Source: JAYREN01 sp963663375
GTDB taxonomy: Bacteria; Acidobacteriota; Holophagae; Holophagales; Holophagaceae
Direction: 5' to 3'
Assembly: GCA_963663375.1 (NCBI GenBank)
Contig: OY760195.1
Coordinates: 2,418,001-2,482,000 of the forward strand
Length of the DNA stretch: 64,000 nt
Position 1 is the first letter of the stretch. Each line of letters begins with the position of its first letter. The position numbers and the translations under genes are program-made. This document shows positions 15,790 to 23,780 of the stretch, piece by piece. A model generated the notes under the pieces. The model was given only the letters and a program-made list of their open reading frames with translations. It was not told the DNA's origin and did no database searches.

Positions 15790-16569
15790 TCAAGTCAACA
15801 GGATTTGCCAGCCCAATCGAAGAATCAGGGCGCCCACCACGAAGATGAAGACGACCCGCACCCAGGCGCTGCCCTTGGCAAGGGCCGTGCGCGCCCCCAG
15901 GTAACCTCCCAGCCCGTTGCCCACCGCCATGCTGAGGGCCACCGTGGGCACCCAACTGCCCTGGGAGAGAAAAAGCGTTAATGAGGCGATGTTGGAGGCC
16001 CAGTTCACGCTCTTGGCCAGGGCCGAGGCCCGCAGGAAATCGAAACCCAGCACTGCCACAAACAGGAAGATGAGCAGGCTCCCGGTGCCGGGGCCGAAGA
16101 GGCCATCGTAGAAGCCCAGGACGAAGGCGATCACCAGGGCCAGCATCCGCTGGTGGCTGAGTCCGAAGCGGGGAGCGTGGAGCTGGCCTGCGTCGGGCTT
16201 CAGCAGGGTCCAGGCCAGCATGAGGATCATGAGGATCACCATGGCGGGCCGGAGAAAGGGCTCGAAGCGTCCCGACAGGAAGTAGGCCATGCCCACGCCG
16301 ATGGCCGCGCCGCCCATGGCCGCGAGGACCGGGCCCACCATCTCCTGCCAGCGCAGGATGCGGGAATGCACGAATTGGGCGGCGGCGAAGGTGGTGCCCG
16401 TGCAGGCCACCACCTTGTTGGTGCCGGAGATCACGGGCCAGGATTGACCCGGCAGCCCGATCATCAAGGCGGGGATGGTGATCAGGCCACCGCCCCCCAC
16501 CACGGCATCCACGAAGCCCGCCAGGAAGGCAGCCAGGACGAGAAAGGCCATGGTGATGAGGCTGGGCAT
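15790..16569 (-). CDS. TauE/SafE (TSUP) family membrane transporter
   Basis: 259 residues with about eight predicted helices. Repeat motifs of the TSUP family are visible: AGFVDAVVGGGGLITIPAL near the N-terminus and GFYDGLFGPGTGSLLIF in the second half. Family members export sulfite, sulfoacetate or related organosulfonate anions, or thiosulfate; the substrate cannot be told here. It ends in a run of hydrophobic residues with LRLGWQILLT. It lies 9 bp downstream of purF on the same strand and may be co-transcribed by read-through. Confidence 0.88.
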   Translation of the reverse strand: MPSLITMAFLVLAAFLAGFVDAVVGGGGLITIPALMIGLPGQSWPVISGTNKVVACTGTTFAAAQFVHSRILRWQEMVGPVLAAMGGAAIGVGMAYFLSGRFEPFLRPAMVILMILMLAWTLLKPDAGQLHAPRFGLSHQRMLALVIAFVLGFYDGLFGPGTGSLLIFLFVAVLGFDFLRASALAKSVNWASNIASLTLFLSQGSWVPTVALSMAVGNGLGGYLGARTALAKGSAWVRVVFIFVVGALILRLGWQILLT

Positions 16570-16578
16570 GGAGGCGAC

Positions 16579-18015
16579 TCAGGCCCGGGAGGTCGGCGTG
16601 TTGGTCTTGGTGGAGAAGCCTTCCGGCGGATAGATGTAGTCCAGGTCGAAGCAGGCGGAACAGAAATTCTGGTGGTGTTCGGGCAGGACTTCCTTGAAGT
16701 CGTTGACCTCCAGCCACCGCAGGCTGTCGACCCCCAGGTAGGCCTGGATCTCCGCCTCGGTCATACGATTGGCGAGGAGTTCCTCCCGGGTGGGGGTATC
16801 GATGCCGTAGAAGCAGGGGCCGATGACCTTGGGAGACCCGATGCGCACGTGGATTTCCTTGGCCCCGGCCTCGCGCACCATGCGCACCAGCTTTCGCAGG
16901 CTGGTGCCGCGCACGATGGAATCATCCACCAGCACCACCCGCTTGCCCGGGAAGAACTGGGGGAGCGGGTTGAACTTCTGCTTCACGCCCTCATCCCGGG
17001 AAGCCTGGGTGGGCTTGATGAAGGTGCGGCCCACATAGTGGTTACGCAGAAGGCCCATGCTGTAGGGCACGCCCTTGGCCCGGGCATAGCCGAGGGCCAC
17101 GAAGTTGGAGGAATCGGGCACCGGCATCACCACGAGGTCATCGCCCACGGCCAGGTCCGCGTCCTTGGCGGCCAGGGTGGCGCCGATGCGCTCGCGCACC
17201 TGGTAGACGCACTGGTCGAACACGATGCTGTCGGGCCGGGAGAAATAGATGAGCTCGAACACACAGTGGCGAGGGCGGAGTGGCGCCGAGCCCACGGTGG
17301 TCACTGGCTTGCCGCGCTCCAGGCGCAGGATCTCCCCCGGGGCCACTTCCCGCAGGCGACGGGCGTCGATGATGCCGAAACCGCAATCCTCCGAGGAAAA
17401 GACGGTGCCCTCGCTGGGGATGTCGCCCTCGCCCGAGTGGGTGAGGTGCCCCATGACGAAGGGGCGGAAGCCGTGAGGATCCCGGAAGGCGAAGAGTTGG
17501 TCCCGGTAGATCAGCAGGGTGGAGAAGGCGCCCTTCAGCTCTACTTGAGCCCGGGCGATGGCCTGCTCGATGGGAAGCCCCTCCCGCACCAGGTAGAGGG
17601 CGATGAGGCGCCCGATGAGCTCGGCGTCGTTGTCGCTCTTGAAGACCACGCCCGCCTCGCGCTCGAGGCGATCCCGCACTTCCCCGTAGTTGATGAGATC
17701 GCCGTTGGAGGAGATGGCCATGACCGGCCCCTGGGCGAGCTCAATGACATGGGGCTGGGCGTTCACCACGTCGCTGCACCCGGCGGTGGGGTAGCGCACA
17801 TGGCCGATGGCGGTCCTACCGGAGAGTTGGTCGATCACGGTCTCGTCGAGCACCTGTTTGACCAGACCCATGCCCTTGTGGGCCATCACCCGGCCCGCCG
17901 CGTCCCGTGCCGCGGCCCCGCAGCTCTCCTGTCCCCGGTGCTGGATCGCAAACAGGATATTGGCCACGACCCCGCAGGCCCCATCGACCTCAAAAACGCC
18001 AGCGACACCACACAT
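16579..18015 (-). CDS. purF: Amidophosphoribosyltransferase
   Basis: First committed step of purine synthesis: PRPP plus glutamine to phosphoribosylamine. 478 residues. The start is fixed by MCGVAGVFE, because Cys2 must become the N-terminal nucleophile after Met removal, and by AGGAGG 6 bp upstream; an upstream in-frame extension is not real. The glutaminase domain (AIQHRGQESCG) is followed by the PRPP site VVLVDDSIVRGTS and a C-terminal CFDLDYIYPPEGF. Upstream, the leader between frr and purF contains a 58-bp tandem repeat array, so transcription or translation may be influenced by it. Confidence 0.97.
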   Translation of the reverse strand: MCGVAGVFEVDGACGVVANILFAIQHRGQESCGAAARDAAGRVMAHKGMGLVKQVLDETVIDQLSGRTAIGHVRYPTAGCSDVVNAQPHVIELAQGPVMAISSNGDLINYGEVRDRLEREAGVVFKSDNDAELIGRLIALYLVREGLPIEQAIARAQVELKGAFSTLLIYRDQLFAFRDPHGFRPFVMGHLTHSGEGDIPSEGTVFSSEDCGFGIIDARRLREVAPGEILRLERGKPVTTVGSAPLRPRHCVFELIYFSRPDSIVFDQCVYQVRERIGATLAAKDADLAVGDDLVVMPVPDSSNFVALGYARAKGVPYSMGLLRNHYVGRTFIKPTQASRDEGVKQKFNPLPQFFPGKRVVLVDDSIVRGTSLRKLVRMVREAGAKEIHVRIGSPKVIGPCFYGIDTPTREELLANRMTEAEIQAYLGVDSLRWLEVNDFKEVLPEHHQNFCSACFDLDYIYPPEGFSTKTNTPTSRA

Positions 18016-18136
18016 GGGAACCTCCTGGGAAAACGTCCAGAACGGCGAACCTGCGCGAAAACTACCGCGCGTGCTCCAGCCGGACGTCCAGGATAACAGG
18101 CCAAGAGGTGGGCGCCTCGCCAACGCCGGAATCCAA

Positions 18137-18406
18137 GGCTGCATTGCAGCGGCTATGGGGTCTTTGCACTCCGACCCTCAGCAACGCAAGAATCTGAGGC
18201 TGCATTGCAGCAGGTATGGGGTCCTATTCTGACCCTCACCAACGCAAGAATTTGAGGCTGCATTGCAGCGGGTGTGGGGCCCTATTCTGACCCTCACCAA
18301 CGCAAGAATTTGAGGCTGCATTGCAGCAGGTGTGGGGCCCTATTCTGACCCTCACCAACGCAAGAATTTGAGGCTGCATTGCAGCCTCAAATTCAGCGTT
18401 GGTGGG
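18137..18406. repeat. 58-bp tandem repeat array with palindromic heads
   Basis: The 14-nt palindromic head GGCTGCATTGCAGC starts at 18137, 18198, 18256, 18314 and 18372, so the spacing is 61, 58, 58 and 58 bp. Between heads the units read (G/A)GGTRTGGGGYCCTATTCTG, CCCTCACCAACGCAAGAAT and so on, nearly identical. The last head sits in a perfect 15-bp palindrome (18364-18378 with 18380-18394). An extended inverted copy of about 34 bp reaches into the frr stop codon. It is 5' of purF and 3' of frr, both minus strand. Confidence 0.85.
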
Positions 18407-18407
18407 G

Positions 18408-18974
18408 TCAGACCTTCAGGATCTCGGCGTCTTTGTGTTTGACGGTGTCTTCCACTTCCTTGATGAAGGCGTCCGTGAGCTTCTGGATGTCATCCAGGGC
18501 GGTCTTGGCGGCGTCTTCGCTGATGTGGGCGTCCTTGTTCTTCTCGAGCTTCTTGACGTCGTCGTTGGCGTCGCGGCGGACGTTGCGGATGGCGGTCTTG
18601 ATCTCTTCGCCCATGCGGTTGACGACCTTGGTGAGCTCCCTGCGGCGCTCCTCGGTGAGGGCGGGGATGGGCAGGCGGATCACGTTGCCGTCATTGGCGG
18701 GGTTCAGACCCAGCTCGCTCTTGAGGATGGCGGTCTCGATGGCCTTGATGGCCCCCTTGTCGAAGGGCTGGATCACCAGGGTGGAGGAATCGGGCACGCT
18801 GATCCCGGCGATCTGGTTCAGGGGCATGTGGGAGCCGTAGTACTCCACCTGGATGGTGTCCAGGATTGAGGCATTGGCGCGTCCCGTGCGAACCGTGGCC
18901 ATTTCCTTCTTCAGTGTCTCCATGGACGACTTCATGCGCTTCTTGGTCTCGGTGAGAATCGTATCGACGGTCAT
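18408..18974 (-). CDS. frr: Ribosome recycling factor
   Basis: 188 residues, normal for RRF, which splits the post-termination ribosome with EF-G. Family features are clear: LKKEMATVRTGRANASILD near residue 25, then VPDSSTLVIQPFDKGA, and the hinge NDGNVIRLPIPALTEERRREL. A long C-terminal helix (KKLEKNKDAHISEDAAKTALDD) completes the L-shaped fold. GGAG precedes the ATG. Its stop lies inside the large hairpin at the end of the 58-bp repeat array, which may terminate the transcript. Confidence 0.97.
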   Translation of the reverse strand: MTVDTILTETKKRMKSSMETLKKEMATVRTGRANASILDTIQVEYYGSHMPLNQIAGISVPDSSTLVIQPFDKGAIKAIETAILKSELGLNPANDGNVIRLPIPALTEERRRELTKVVNRMGEEIKTAIRNVRRDANDDVKKLEKNKDAHISEDAAKTALDDIQKLTDAFIKEVEDTVKHKDAEILKV

Positions 18975-19044
18975 GGGGACTCCTTCGGGCCTGCGGTTTC
19001 TGGACAGCCGTGTGGGCCATCATAACCCAGGGCGGGCCTTTCTT

Positions 19045-19725
19045 TTATCCCAGGCAGGTGCTGCAGCGGGCGCCCGCCTGCAGCCGCTCGATCACGGTGG
19101 GCACCGCCGCCAGATCGGAGATCTCCACCAGCTCGGCTTCGGGGTCGTGTTCGGGGCGAGGGCGTCCCTCCCGATTGAGCCAGAGCACCGTCCAGCCCGC
19201 CGCCAGGGCGCCCTGCACGTCATCGTTCCAGCTATCGCCCACCATGGCGAGCTGGCCGGGGAAGAGGCCGAACTTCTTCTGCACTGTCTCGAAGGCGCCC
19301 GCCTCGGGCTTGAGGAAACCCGTTTCGGCGCTCAGGAAGCGCGCCGGGATCAGCTCCGTGAGGCCCAGGCGTTCCAGGAAGCCGAGATCGAAGCTCTGGG
19401 TATTGGAGAGCAGCCCCACCCGGGCGATGGCCTGGGTCGCCAGGAGCGCCTCGCGGGTCTCGGGGAAGCACTCGGTGTCTTCCACGCCTTGGCGAAACAC
19501 CTCGGTCATGGCCGTGAACTGGGCCTCAGTGAGTTCCAGGCAGGGGCGCCAACGCTCCAGCAGGGCGTAGGCATCGCCATGCCGCTTGTCCATGGCATCC
19601 CGCTTGAACTGAGGGAAGAAGGGCCGCTGCGCCTCGGTCATCAAGGCATTGAGATGCCGGAAGGGGTCGCCGCCCCGGCTGTGGACCAGGGTGTTCCAGA
19701 GATCGAAGACGACGGCCCGCACCAT
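19045..19725 (-). CDS. HAD-superfamily hydrolase, subfamily IA
   Basis: 226 residues. Motif I is VVFDLWNTLV: the nucleophile Asp8 is present, but the +2 acid/base Asp is Trp, as in a known FDLWxTL subset. Motif II is GLLSNTQS. The lysine of motif III is in GFLKPEAG, and motif IV is MVGDSWNDD. A helical cap (residues 15-95) suggests a small-molecule phosphatase, but the Trp makes the reaction uncertain. The C-terminus ends GARCSTCLG. It follows the LEA14-like lipoprotein gene by 6 bp in an operon with queD. Confidence 0.85.
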   Translation of the reverse strand: MVRAVVFDLWNTLVHSRGGDPFRHLNALMTEAQRPFFPQFKRDAMDKRHGDAYALLERWRPCLELTEAQFTAMTEVFRQGVEDTECFPETREALLATQAIARVGLLSNTQSFDLGFLERLGLTELIPARFLSAETGFLKPEAGAFETVQKKFGLFPGQLAMVGDSWNDDVQGALAAGWTVLWLNREGRPRPEHDPEAELVEISDLAAVPTVIERLQAGARCSTCLG

Positions 19726-19731
19726 GAATTT

Positions 19732-20232
19732 TCAGTTCCCTGTGCCCTTGGAGGCGCGAATCGGCATCGAGAAGGGGATGCCGTAGGCCTCCAACTGGAG
19801 CTGGCCATCCAGGTGCCAGGTTCCCTTCTTGCCCCGAATGGCGGAGCCCAGGGGCCCCCAGGCCTGCTGAAGTTCCCGGTAGCCGAAGCTCAGGTCCACG
19901 GGCATCTGCGAACGGCCCCCCGGGGCCAAATCGATGCCCTGACTGAAGGCCACCTGCCCGATGGAGTGAGTGTTCGTCCCCTCCTCCAGGGCGAGCTTGC
20001 CCCCGAGACTGCGGGCGCGGAACCGCACCTGGCTTGGGTTTTCAACGCCGACCACCAGCCGGAAACCCACCCGGGAATTCTCCAGGGGAAAGGCCAACTG
20101 AAGGGAAGGCTCGACCCGATCCAGGCTGAAGCGCAGCTGGCGGGCGGCATTCTGGTAGAGCAGGGCCGGATTCAGCTCCGCACAACCGGTGAGGAGAAGC
20201 AGGGCAGGGACGGCCAGCCAGCGACCTCGCAT
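19732..20232 (-). CDS. LEA14-like (WHy/LEA type 2) lipoprotein
   Basis: 166 residues. The start at 20232 gives a clean lipoprotein signal, MRGRWLAVPALLLLTGCAE, with lipobox LLTGC; a longer in-frame extension lies inside queD. The mature part has the beta-sandwich pattern of LEA type 2 proteins: VGFRLVVGVENPSQVRFRARSLGGKL and later GTWHLDGQLQLEAYGI. It is presumably anchored in the outer or inner membrane. Its start overlaps the queD stop by one base (TGATG), so the two are co-translated. No enzymatic role is evident. Confidence 0.75.
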   Translation of the reverse strand: MRGRWLAVPALLLLTGCAELNPALLYQNAARQLRFSLDRVEPSLQLAFPLENSRVGFRLVVGVENPSQVRFRARSLGGKLALEEGTNTHSIGQVAFSQGIDLAPGGRSQMPVDLSFGYRELQQAWGPLGSAIRGKKGTWHLDGQLQLEAYGIPFSMPIRASKGTGN

Positions 20233-20579
20233 CAGGCACCCCGATAGATGACGCAGTTGTCCGTGGTCTCGAAGACCTCGATCTGGCAGAGCTCCGGCAG
20301 TTCCGGCTTGAGCTGCTCCCAGATCCACACGGAGATGTTCTCCGCCGTAGAAAGGGGGATGAGGTCGTTCAGGAAATGGTGATCCAGGCGCTTGATTACC
20401 CGCTCGATCACCACCTTGGAGAGGTCGTCGAAATCGATGATCATGCCCGTCTCCGGATTCACCTGGCCCTCCAGGCTCACATAGAGCCTATAGCTGTGGC
20501 CGTGCAGGTTCCTGCACTTGCCTGGATGGTTGTAGATGAAGTGGGCGGCCTCGAAACCGTATTCCTTGCGAAGAATCAT
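20232..20579 (-). CDS. queD: 6-carboxytetrahydropterin synthase QueD
   Basis: 115-residue member of the 6-pyruvoyltetrahydropterin synthase family, for the second step of queuosine (7-deazaguanine) synthesis. Zinc ligands are H13, H26 and H28 (AAHF, LHGHSY). The catalytic C22 is in GKCRNLHGH, and the C-terminal glutamate motif is VFETTDN. The short length and lack of eukaryotic PTPS features favour QueD. It heads a three-gene minus-strand operon with the lipoprotein and HAD genes. A candidate promoter lies 35-65 bp upstream. No preQ1 riboswitch fold was recognised in the leader. Confidence 0.92.
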   Translation of the reverse strand: MILRKEYGFEAAHFIYNHPGKCRNLHGHSYRLYVSLEGQVNPETGMIIDFDDLSKVVIERVIKRLDHHFLNDLIPLSTAENISVWIWEQLKPELPELCQIEVFETTDNCVIYRGA

Positions 20580-20614
20580 CTGCTCACACGAAAAAGCCCC
20601 AGCGGGGGAGCCCT

Positions 20615-20643
20615 ATTGTATCCCCTCGGCAAGGGGCCTCGAA
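20615..20643 (-). promoter_or_regulatory. Candidate sigma-70 promoter for queD operon
   Basis: On the minus strand, TACAAT (20620-20615) is a 5/6 match to the -10 box, and TTCGAG (20643-20638) is a weak -35, separated by exactly 17 bp. The inferred transcript would start about 25 bp before the queD ATG, just before a CCCC/GGGG mini-hairpin and a T-run. Confidence 0.4.
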
Positions 20644-20720
20644 GGCACAGGGACTCTGATGCTCCCCACAGCCTGCCCATCCCACCCACCGCCCCTTCAT
20701 GCCAAACTGAACCCCCACGG

Positions 20721-20853
<133 letters not shown>

Positions 20854-20918
20854 GTAGCCCGCAGCGAGCAAGGCCCCAGTGGGGCCTGCGCAGCGTCCGC
20901 GGGCGGGGCCAGCCGATG

Positions 20919-20945
20919 GCGGTTCGAGTCCAGCTGGGCGTACCA
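20919..20945 (+). repeat. tRNA-Arg T-arm/acceptor fragment
   Basis: GCGGTTCGAGTCCAGCTGGG and CGTACCA repeat the last 27 nt of tRNA-Arg, 122 bp after the intact gene. Both the anticodon and D arms are missing, so it is a remnant, not a tRNA. It directly precedes the insert holding the DUF4424 gene. Confidence 0.75.
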
Positions 20946-20992
20946 ATCAAGGCAACCAAAAACCAATGCCAATACTGACTGGTCTTTCGGTC

Positions 20993-22090
20993 TCAGGGTT
21001 GCAGGAAGTAGACCGTCAGCTCCTTGGAGGGGATGAAGTCCTTCAGGCGAGCACGGAAAGTGTTGGCACCAAACTTCTCGATAGGACCGTCCCAGCAGAA
21101 AGATACAAACTCGTCAGGATCGTCCTCAACCACCAGTTCGAAGTCATGGATGGGAGTTTTCCAGGTGTTCGCCGTTGTCAGGATGTAGCGAACCCAGCGA
21201 CCAGACACGGCAGTTCGGTGATAGCTGATATGCGCAGGTTGTTTCGCCTCACGATCTCGAATCGCGTGTCGAACCATGCGAATCCATTCTTCACTTGGGC
21301 AAGCAGGCTCTGCATGAAGGTTGTAGGCAAATTCTGAAGGCTTCAGCATGTCTTCGATGTAAAAGTCCGTCGCAATGCCAAGGTGGGGTTGGTACTCGTG
21401 TGCGATTTTTAAAATTTTGCCTGCAGGAAAAACCTGGGTCCAATGATGCGTTTTGTGAACGGTCCAGCATGGTGCGTTTCGCTCTGATGCGTCGATTCCT
21501 GCTGTTTTTATCGCACCCATCGCAACCAGTTTGCCGAGCTGATCTTTTGATAATTTGTCCATCTGGGATGTGGATTGCGTCACCTTATCGGGTTGATTTA
21601 TACCTTGTTCAAAGTCTCCAAAAGTGTCGATACGAATTTTATAGTTGTTAAGTATAGCTGTAATGTCCTGTTTTCCGAGTTTGGCGGTAACTTCTGTTGA
21701 ATAGCGTGCCTCAAGTCCATCTACCCATACCTTGAATGGTGTAACACGCTCTTCAGTCCACTTGTCCTCATTTATGCCGCGCATCATGCTCCGAACGAAT
21801 CCATCGTAAAAATACTCAGGAAGCGGGAACGCCACCTCAGTGGTGACGTCTTCCTTCGACTCGTTCAGGAACTCGTACTCGACACGCACCTTCTTCTTGC
21901 TGATGAACAGGCGCTCCTTGACCATGGCAACCCGCCGTTCCTGCTTGAGACGGATGCCGCCCAGAGCGATCTCAGCGGCACCATCGTTCCCCTGTAGTGT
22001 GCAGGGCAGCAGGAACTGAATACATAGAGTGATGGCGAGGGATCGAAACACGCGGACTCCAAAGCGATCGGGGATTCTTGATTCTCGCAT
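20993..22090 (-). CDS. DUF4424-domain secreted protein in a tRNA-bounded insert
   Basis: 365 residues from the ATG at 22090, which gives MRESRIPDRFGVRVFRSLAI and a signal peptide ending near LQGNDGA; longer in-frame extension would run through the tRNA remnant and is not real. The mature protein matches DUF4424: IALGGIRLKQERRVAMVKER, LFISKKKVRVEYEFLN, VTTEVAFPLPEY. The family has no known function and is usually periplasmic. Codon use and base composition are visibly more AT-rich than neighbours (for example around 21590-21670). With the tRNA repeats on both sides this supports horizontal gain. No integrase is nearby. Confidence 0.8.
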   Translation of the reverse strand: MRESRIPDRFGVRVFRSLAITLCIQFLLPCTLQGNDGAAEIALGGIRLKQERRVAMVKERLFISKKKVRVEYEFLNESKEDVTTEVAFPLPEYFYDGFVRSMMRGINEDKWTEERVTPFKVWVDGLEARYSTEVTAKLGKQDITAILNNYKIRIDTFGDFEQGINQPDKVTQSTSQMDKLSKDQLGKLVAMGAIKTAGIDASERNAPCWTVHKTHHWTQVFPAGKILKIAHEYQPHLGIATDFYIEDMLKPSEFAYNLHAEPACPSEEWIRMVRHAIRDREAKQPAHISYHRTAVSGRWVRYILTTANTWKTPIHDFELVVEDDPDEFVSFCWDGPIEKFGANTFRARLKDFIPSKELTVYFLQP

Positions 22091-22101
22091 CAGGAGGGGC
22101 A

Positions 22102-22158
22102 CAGCACCCCAGCCTTCTAAGCCGAGGGGCGCTGGTTCGAGTCCAGCTGGGCGTACCA
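22102..22158 (+). pseudogene. tRNA-Arg pseudogene (3' part) and right direct repeat
   Basis: The anticodon arm (AGCCTTCTAAGCCGAGG), T arm and CCA end match tRNA-Arg(UCU), but the acceptor 5' strand and D arm are absent and the anticodon stem carries changes. The following 56 bp (to 22214) repeat the sequence after the intact tRNA. This is the right border of the DUF4424 insert. Confidence 0.75.
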
Positions 22159-22240
22159 GATTCTTTCGAGGCCTCGGTCTTGGACTCGAACCAGCGAGAA
22201 ACATCGGCGGCCCGACTGATTCGGGCCTTTGGCCCATCAT

Positions 22241-22864
22241 CTATTCCGGAAAGTACCGATAGTGCCCCGTGATCCTGTATCGAAACAGGATGTCTTCGAC
22301 CTGTGCGCCCTGGCCGATGTTATGGATCACCAGGGGCGTGCCATTGGGGGTCCGCGTGCGGGCGATGATGCCGATATGGGGGAGGCCCTGGGGAAGCTGC
22401 CAGGTGACCATGTCGCCGGGGCGGTAGGCGCTGGGCTCCCTGGATGGGGGCAGGCTCGCGCCTTGGCGGGCGAAGAAGGTCTGGAGGTTGGGCACCCTGC
22501 GGTGATCGATGTTGCGGTCGGGGGCCTTCAGGCGCCAGAGCTTCGGGTAGGCCTCCCAGGCCGCCGACATGTCCTGGTGGACCCGCTGCTGGAGATCGAT
22601 GCCCAGGTGGCGGTAGGCGCGGATCAGCACATCCGTGCAGACGCCGCGATCCATGGGCACGTCACCGCCGGGGTAGGAGAGGGCGCGGTAGCGCCCGTCG
22701 TACGAGGTAGTCACGCCCACCTGGGCCGTCGCGCTGTCCACCAGAAGATCCGGGGGTGCGGCGAATAGTTGGACCGGGAAGGCGCTCAGGCCCAGGGCGA
22801 GGCCGATTGGGAGCAGCCACCTCGGGAGTGGTTGCCCCTGGAGACGGCCCTGAAGAGGCTGCAT
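22241..22864 (-). CDS. DUF1287-domain secreted protein
   Basis: 207 residues with an N-terminal signal/anchor segment (WLLPIGLALGLSAFPVQLFAA). The rest matches DUF1287: TTSYDGRYRALSYPGGDVP, RGVCTDVLIRAYRHLGIDLQ, the conserved VHQDM, GDMVTWQLPQGLPHIGII and VIHNIGQG. The conserved Cys, His and Asp residues suggest a NlpC/P60-like cysteine hydrolase fold, which would act on peptidoglycan or peptides in the periplasm; that is inference. It lies just outside the right tRNA repeat and 21 bp downstream of the small coiled-coil gene. Confidence 0.85.
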   Translation of the reverse strand: MQPLQGRLQGQPLPRWLLPIGLALGLSAFPVQLFAAPPDLLVDSATAQVGVTTSYDGRYRALSYPGGDVPMDRGVCTDVLIRAYRHLGIDLQQRVHQDMSAAWEAYPKLWRLKAPDRNIDHRRVPNLQTFFARQGASLPPSREPSAYRPGDMVTWQLPQGLPHIGIIARTRTPNGTPLVIHNIGQGAQVEDILFRYRITGHYRYFPE

Positions 22865-22885
22865 GGCTGGGTGGGAGGGGCCCTA

Positions 22886-23167
22886 TCAGCCCAGTTCCTG
22901 CATCCGCTTATCGATGCGCTCGGCCATGCGCTCCAGGAGATCCTTGAGTTCGGCGCGACTGTCCTTGGTGTCCTTGTCCATCTTGCGTTCGATCTGCAGC
23001 ACGGATTTCTGGAGCTGGTTCACCAGGCCCTTGATCTCGTCCAGGTCATCCATGACCTGGTTGACCCGGACATCCGGGGGGCGGCTGTTGCTGAAGACCG
23101 CCATACCCGCGAGGATCGCCGCCAGGGCCGAGACCAGCAGGATCAGGAAGAGCAGGCTGTTGCCCAT
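22886..23167 (-). CDS. Small single-helix membrane protein with coiled coil
   Basis: 93 residues. One N-terminal membrane helix (LLFLILLVSALAAILAGMAV) is followed by a charged, heptad-rich cytoplasmic or periplasmic tail (VNQVMDDLDEIKGLVNQLQK, then ELKDLLERMAERIDKRMQEL). GGAGG precedes the ATG, supporting expression. No family recognised. The layout resembles PspB- or tape-like accessory proteins but no motif supports that. Confidence 0.7.
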   Translation of the reverse strand: MGNSLLFLILLVSALAAILAGMAVFSNSRPPDVRVNQVMDDLDEIKGLVNQLQKSVLQIERKMDKDTKDSRAELKDLLERMAERIDKRMQELG

Positions 23168-23228
23168 GGGACGCCTCCGTTTCCCTCATCGTAGCGGCTC
23201 CGGCGGTCCTTGAATCATCGCCCGAACG

Positions 23229-23257
23229 AGAAGGGGGCGCGAGAGGCGCCCCCTTCT
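23229..23257 (-). terminator. Hairpin after the putative anti-sigma gene
   Basis: Perfect 12-bp stem AGAAGGGGGCGC/GCGCCCCCTTCT with a 5-nt loop, 16 bp beyond the stop of the minus-strand gene ending at 23274. No long U-tract follows, so strength is uncertain. Confidence 0.6.
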
Positions 23258-23273
23258 GGCAATTGCTTGGGGG

Positions 23274-23780
23274 TCAGTGCCCCTTGACCAACTGGGTATC
23301 GGCGGCGGCGGGGATGGGATTGCGATCCACGGGGATCACTAGTTCCTGGCCCAGGCGCCGCTGGCCCTTGGGGCCTTCCTTCTGGACCGCGCGGACGAAG
23401 GCCTCCCGGGCCTCCCGTTCGGTCTTGAGCTGATTGCTGACGGCCACGAGCTGCTGGCGGTGTTCGTTGTCCTGGCGGGCCAGGGCCTGGGCGAAGGCCT
23501 CGGCGCGCTGTTTCTGCTGGAAGCCCCAGGCACCCATGCCCGCGACCACGAGGGCGAAGGGCAGGGCCGCGGCCAGCAGTATCCAGGTGGGCTTGCGGCG
23601 GGAGGTGTGACGGCGCCGGTGGGCTTCCCGGCGAAGCTCCTCCGCCAGGGCCATGAGCTCGGGGGTGACTTCCGCTTGGAGGAGGAAGGGCGCGGGACCG
23701 CCCAGGAGCCCGCGCAGCTCTTCTCGAAGCGCTCGGTCTTCAGCGGATTCGCTGAGGCGGGCGGGATCAGGCCAGGACAT
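23274..23780 (-). CDS. Membrane protein downstream of ECF sigma factor (putative anti-sigma)
   Basis: 168 residues. The N-terminal cytoplasmic part (about residues 1-62, acidic then Arg-rich RREAHRRRHTSRRK) precedes one membrane helix (TWILLAAALPFALVVAGMGA), and then a periplasmic coiled coil (QQKQRAEAFAQALARQDNEH). It overlaps the sigma gene by 14 bp, a hallmark of co-translated sigma/anti-sigma pairs. No zinc-type HxxxCxxC anti-sigma motif is present, so the role rests on topology and linkage. Confidence 0.65.
   Translation of the reverse strand: MSWPDPARLSESAEDRALREELRGLLGGPAPFLLQAEVTPELMALAEELRREAHRRRHTSRRKPTWILLAAALPFALVVAGMGAWGFQQKQRAEAFAQALARQDNEHRQQLVAVSNQLKTEREAREAFVRAVQKEGPKGQRRLGQELVIPVDRNPIPAAADTQLVKGH

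Noticed and set aside
16153..18096. 647-codon plus-strand frame opposite purF
   Set aside because: PurF is unmistakable on the other strand; the antisense frame has no motifs and no RBS.
18016..18144. Longer PurF N-terminus
   Set aside because: PurF needs Cys as residue 2; AGGAGG is placed for the 18015 start and the extension is low-complexity.
18137..18411. CRISPR array
   Set aside because: Repeats are full 58-bp tandem copies with no variable spacers, and no cas genes are nearby.
20580..20720. preQ1 riboswitch before queD
   Set aside because: No pseudoknot-like pattern was recognised; only a -10/-35 pair and a weak GC hairpin with a T-run are seen.
22091..22240. Longer DUF4424 N-terminus
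   Set aside because: The in-frame extension is translated from the tRNA remnant and would precede the signal peptide.
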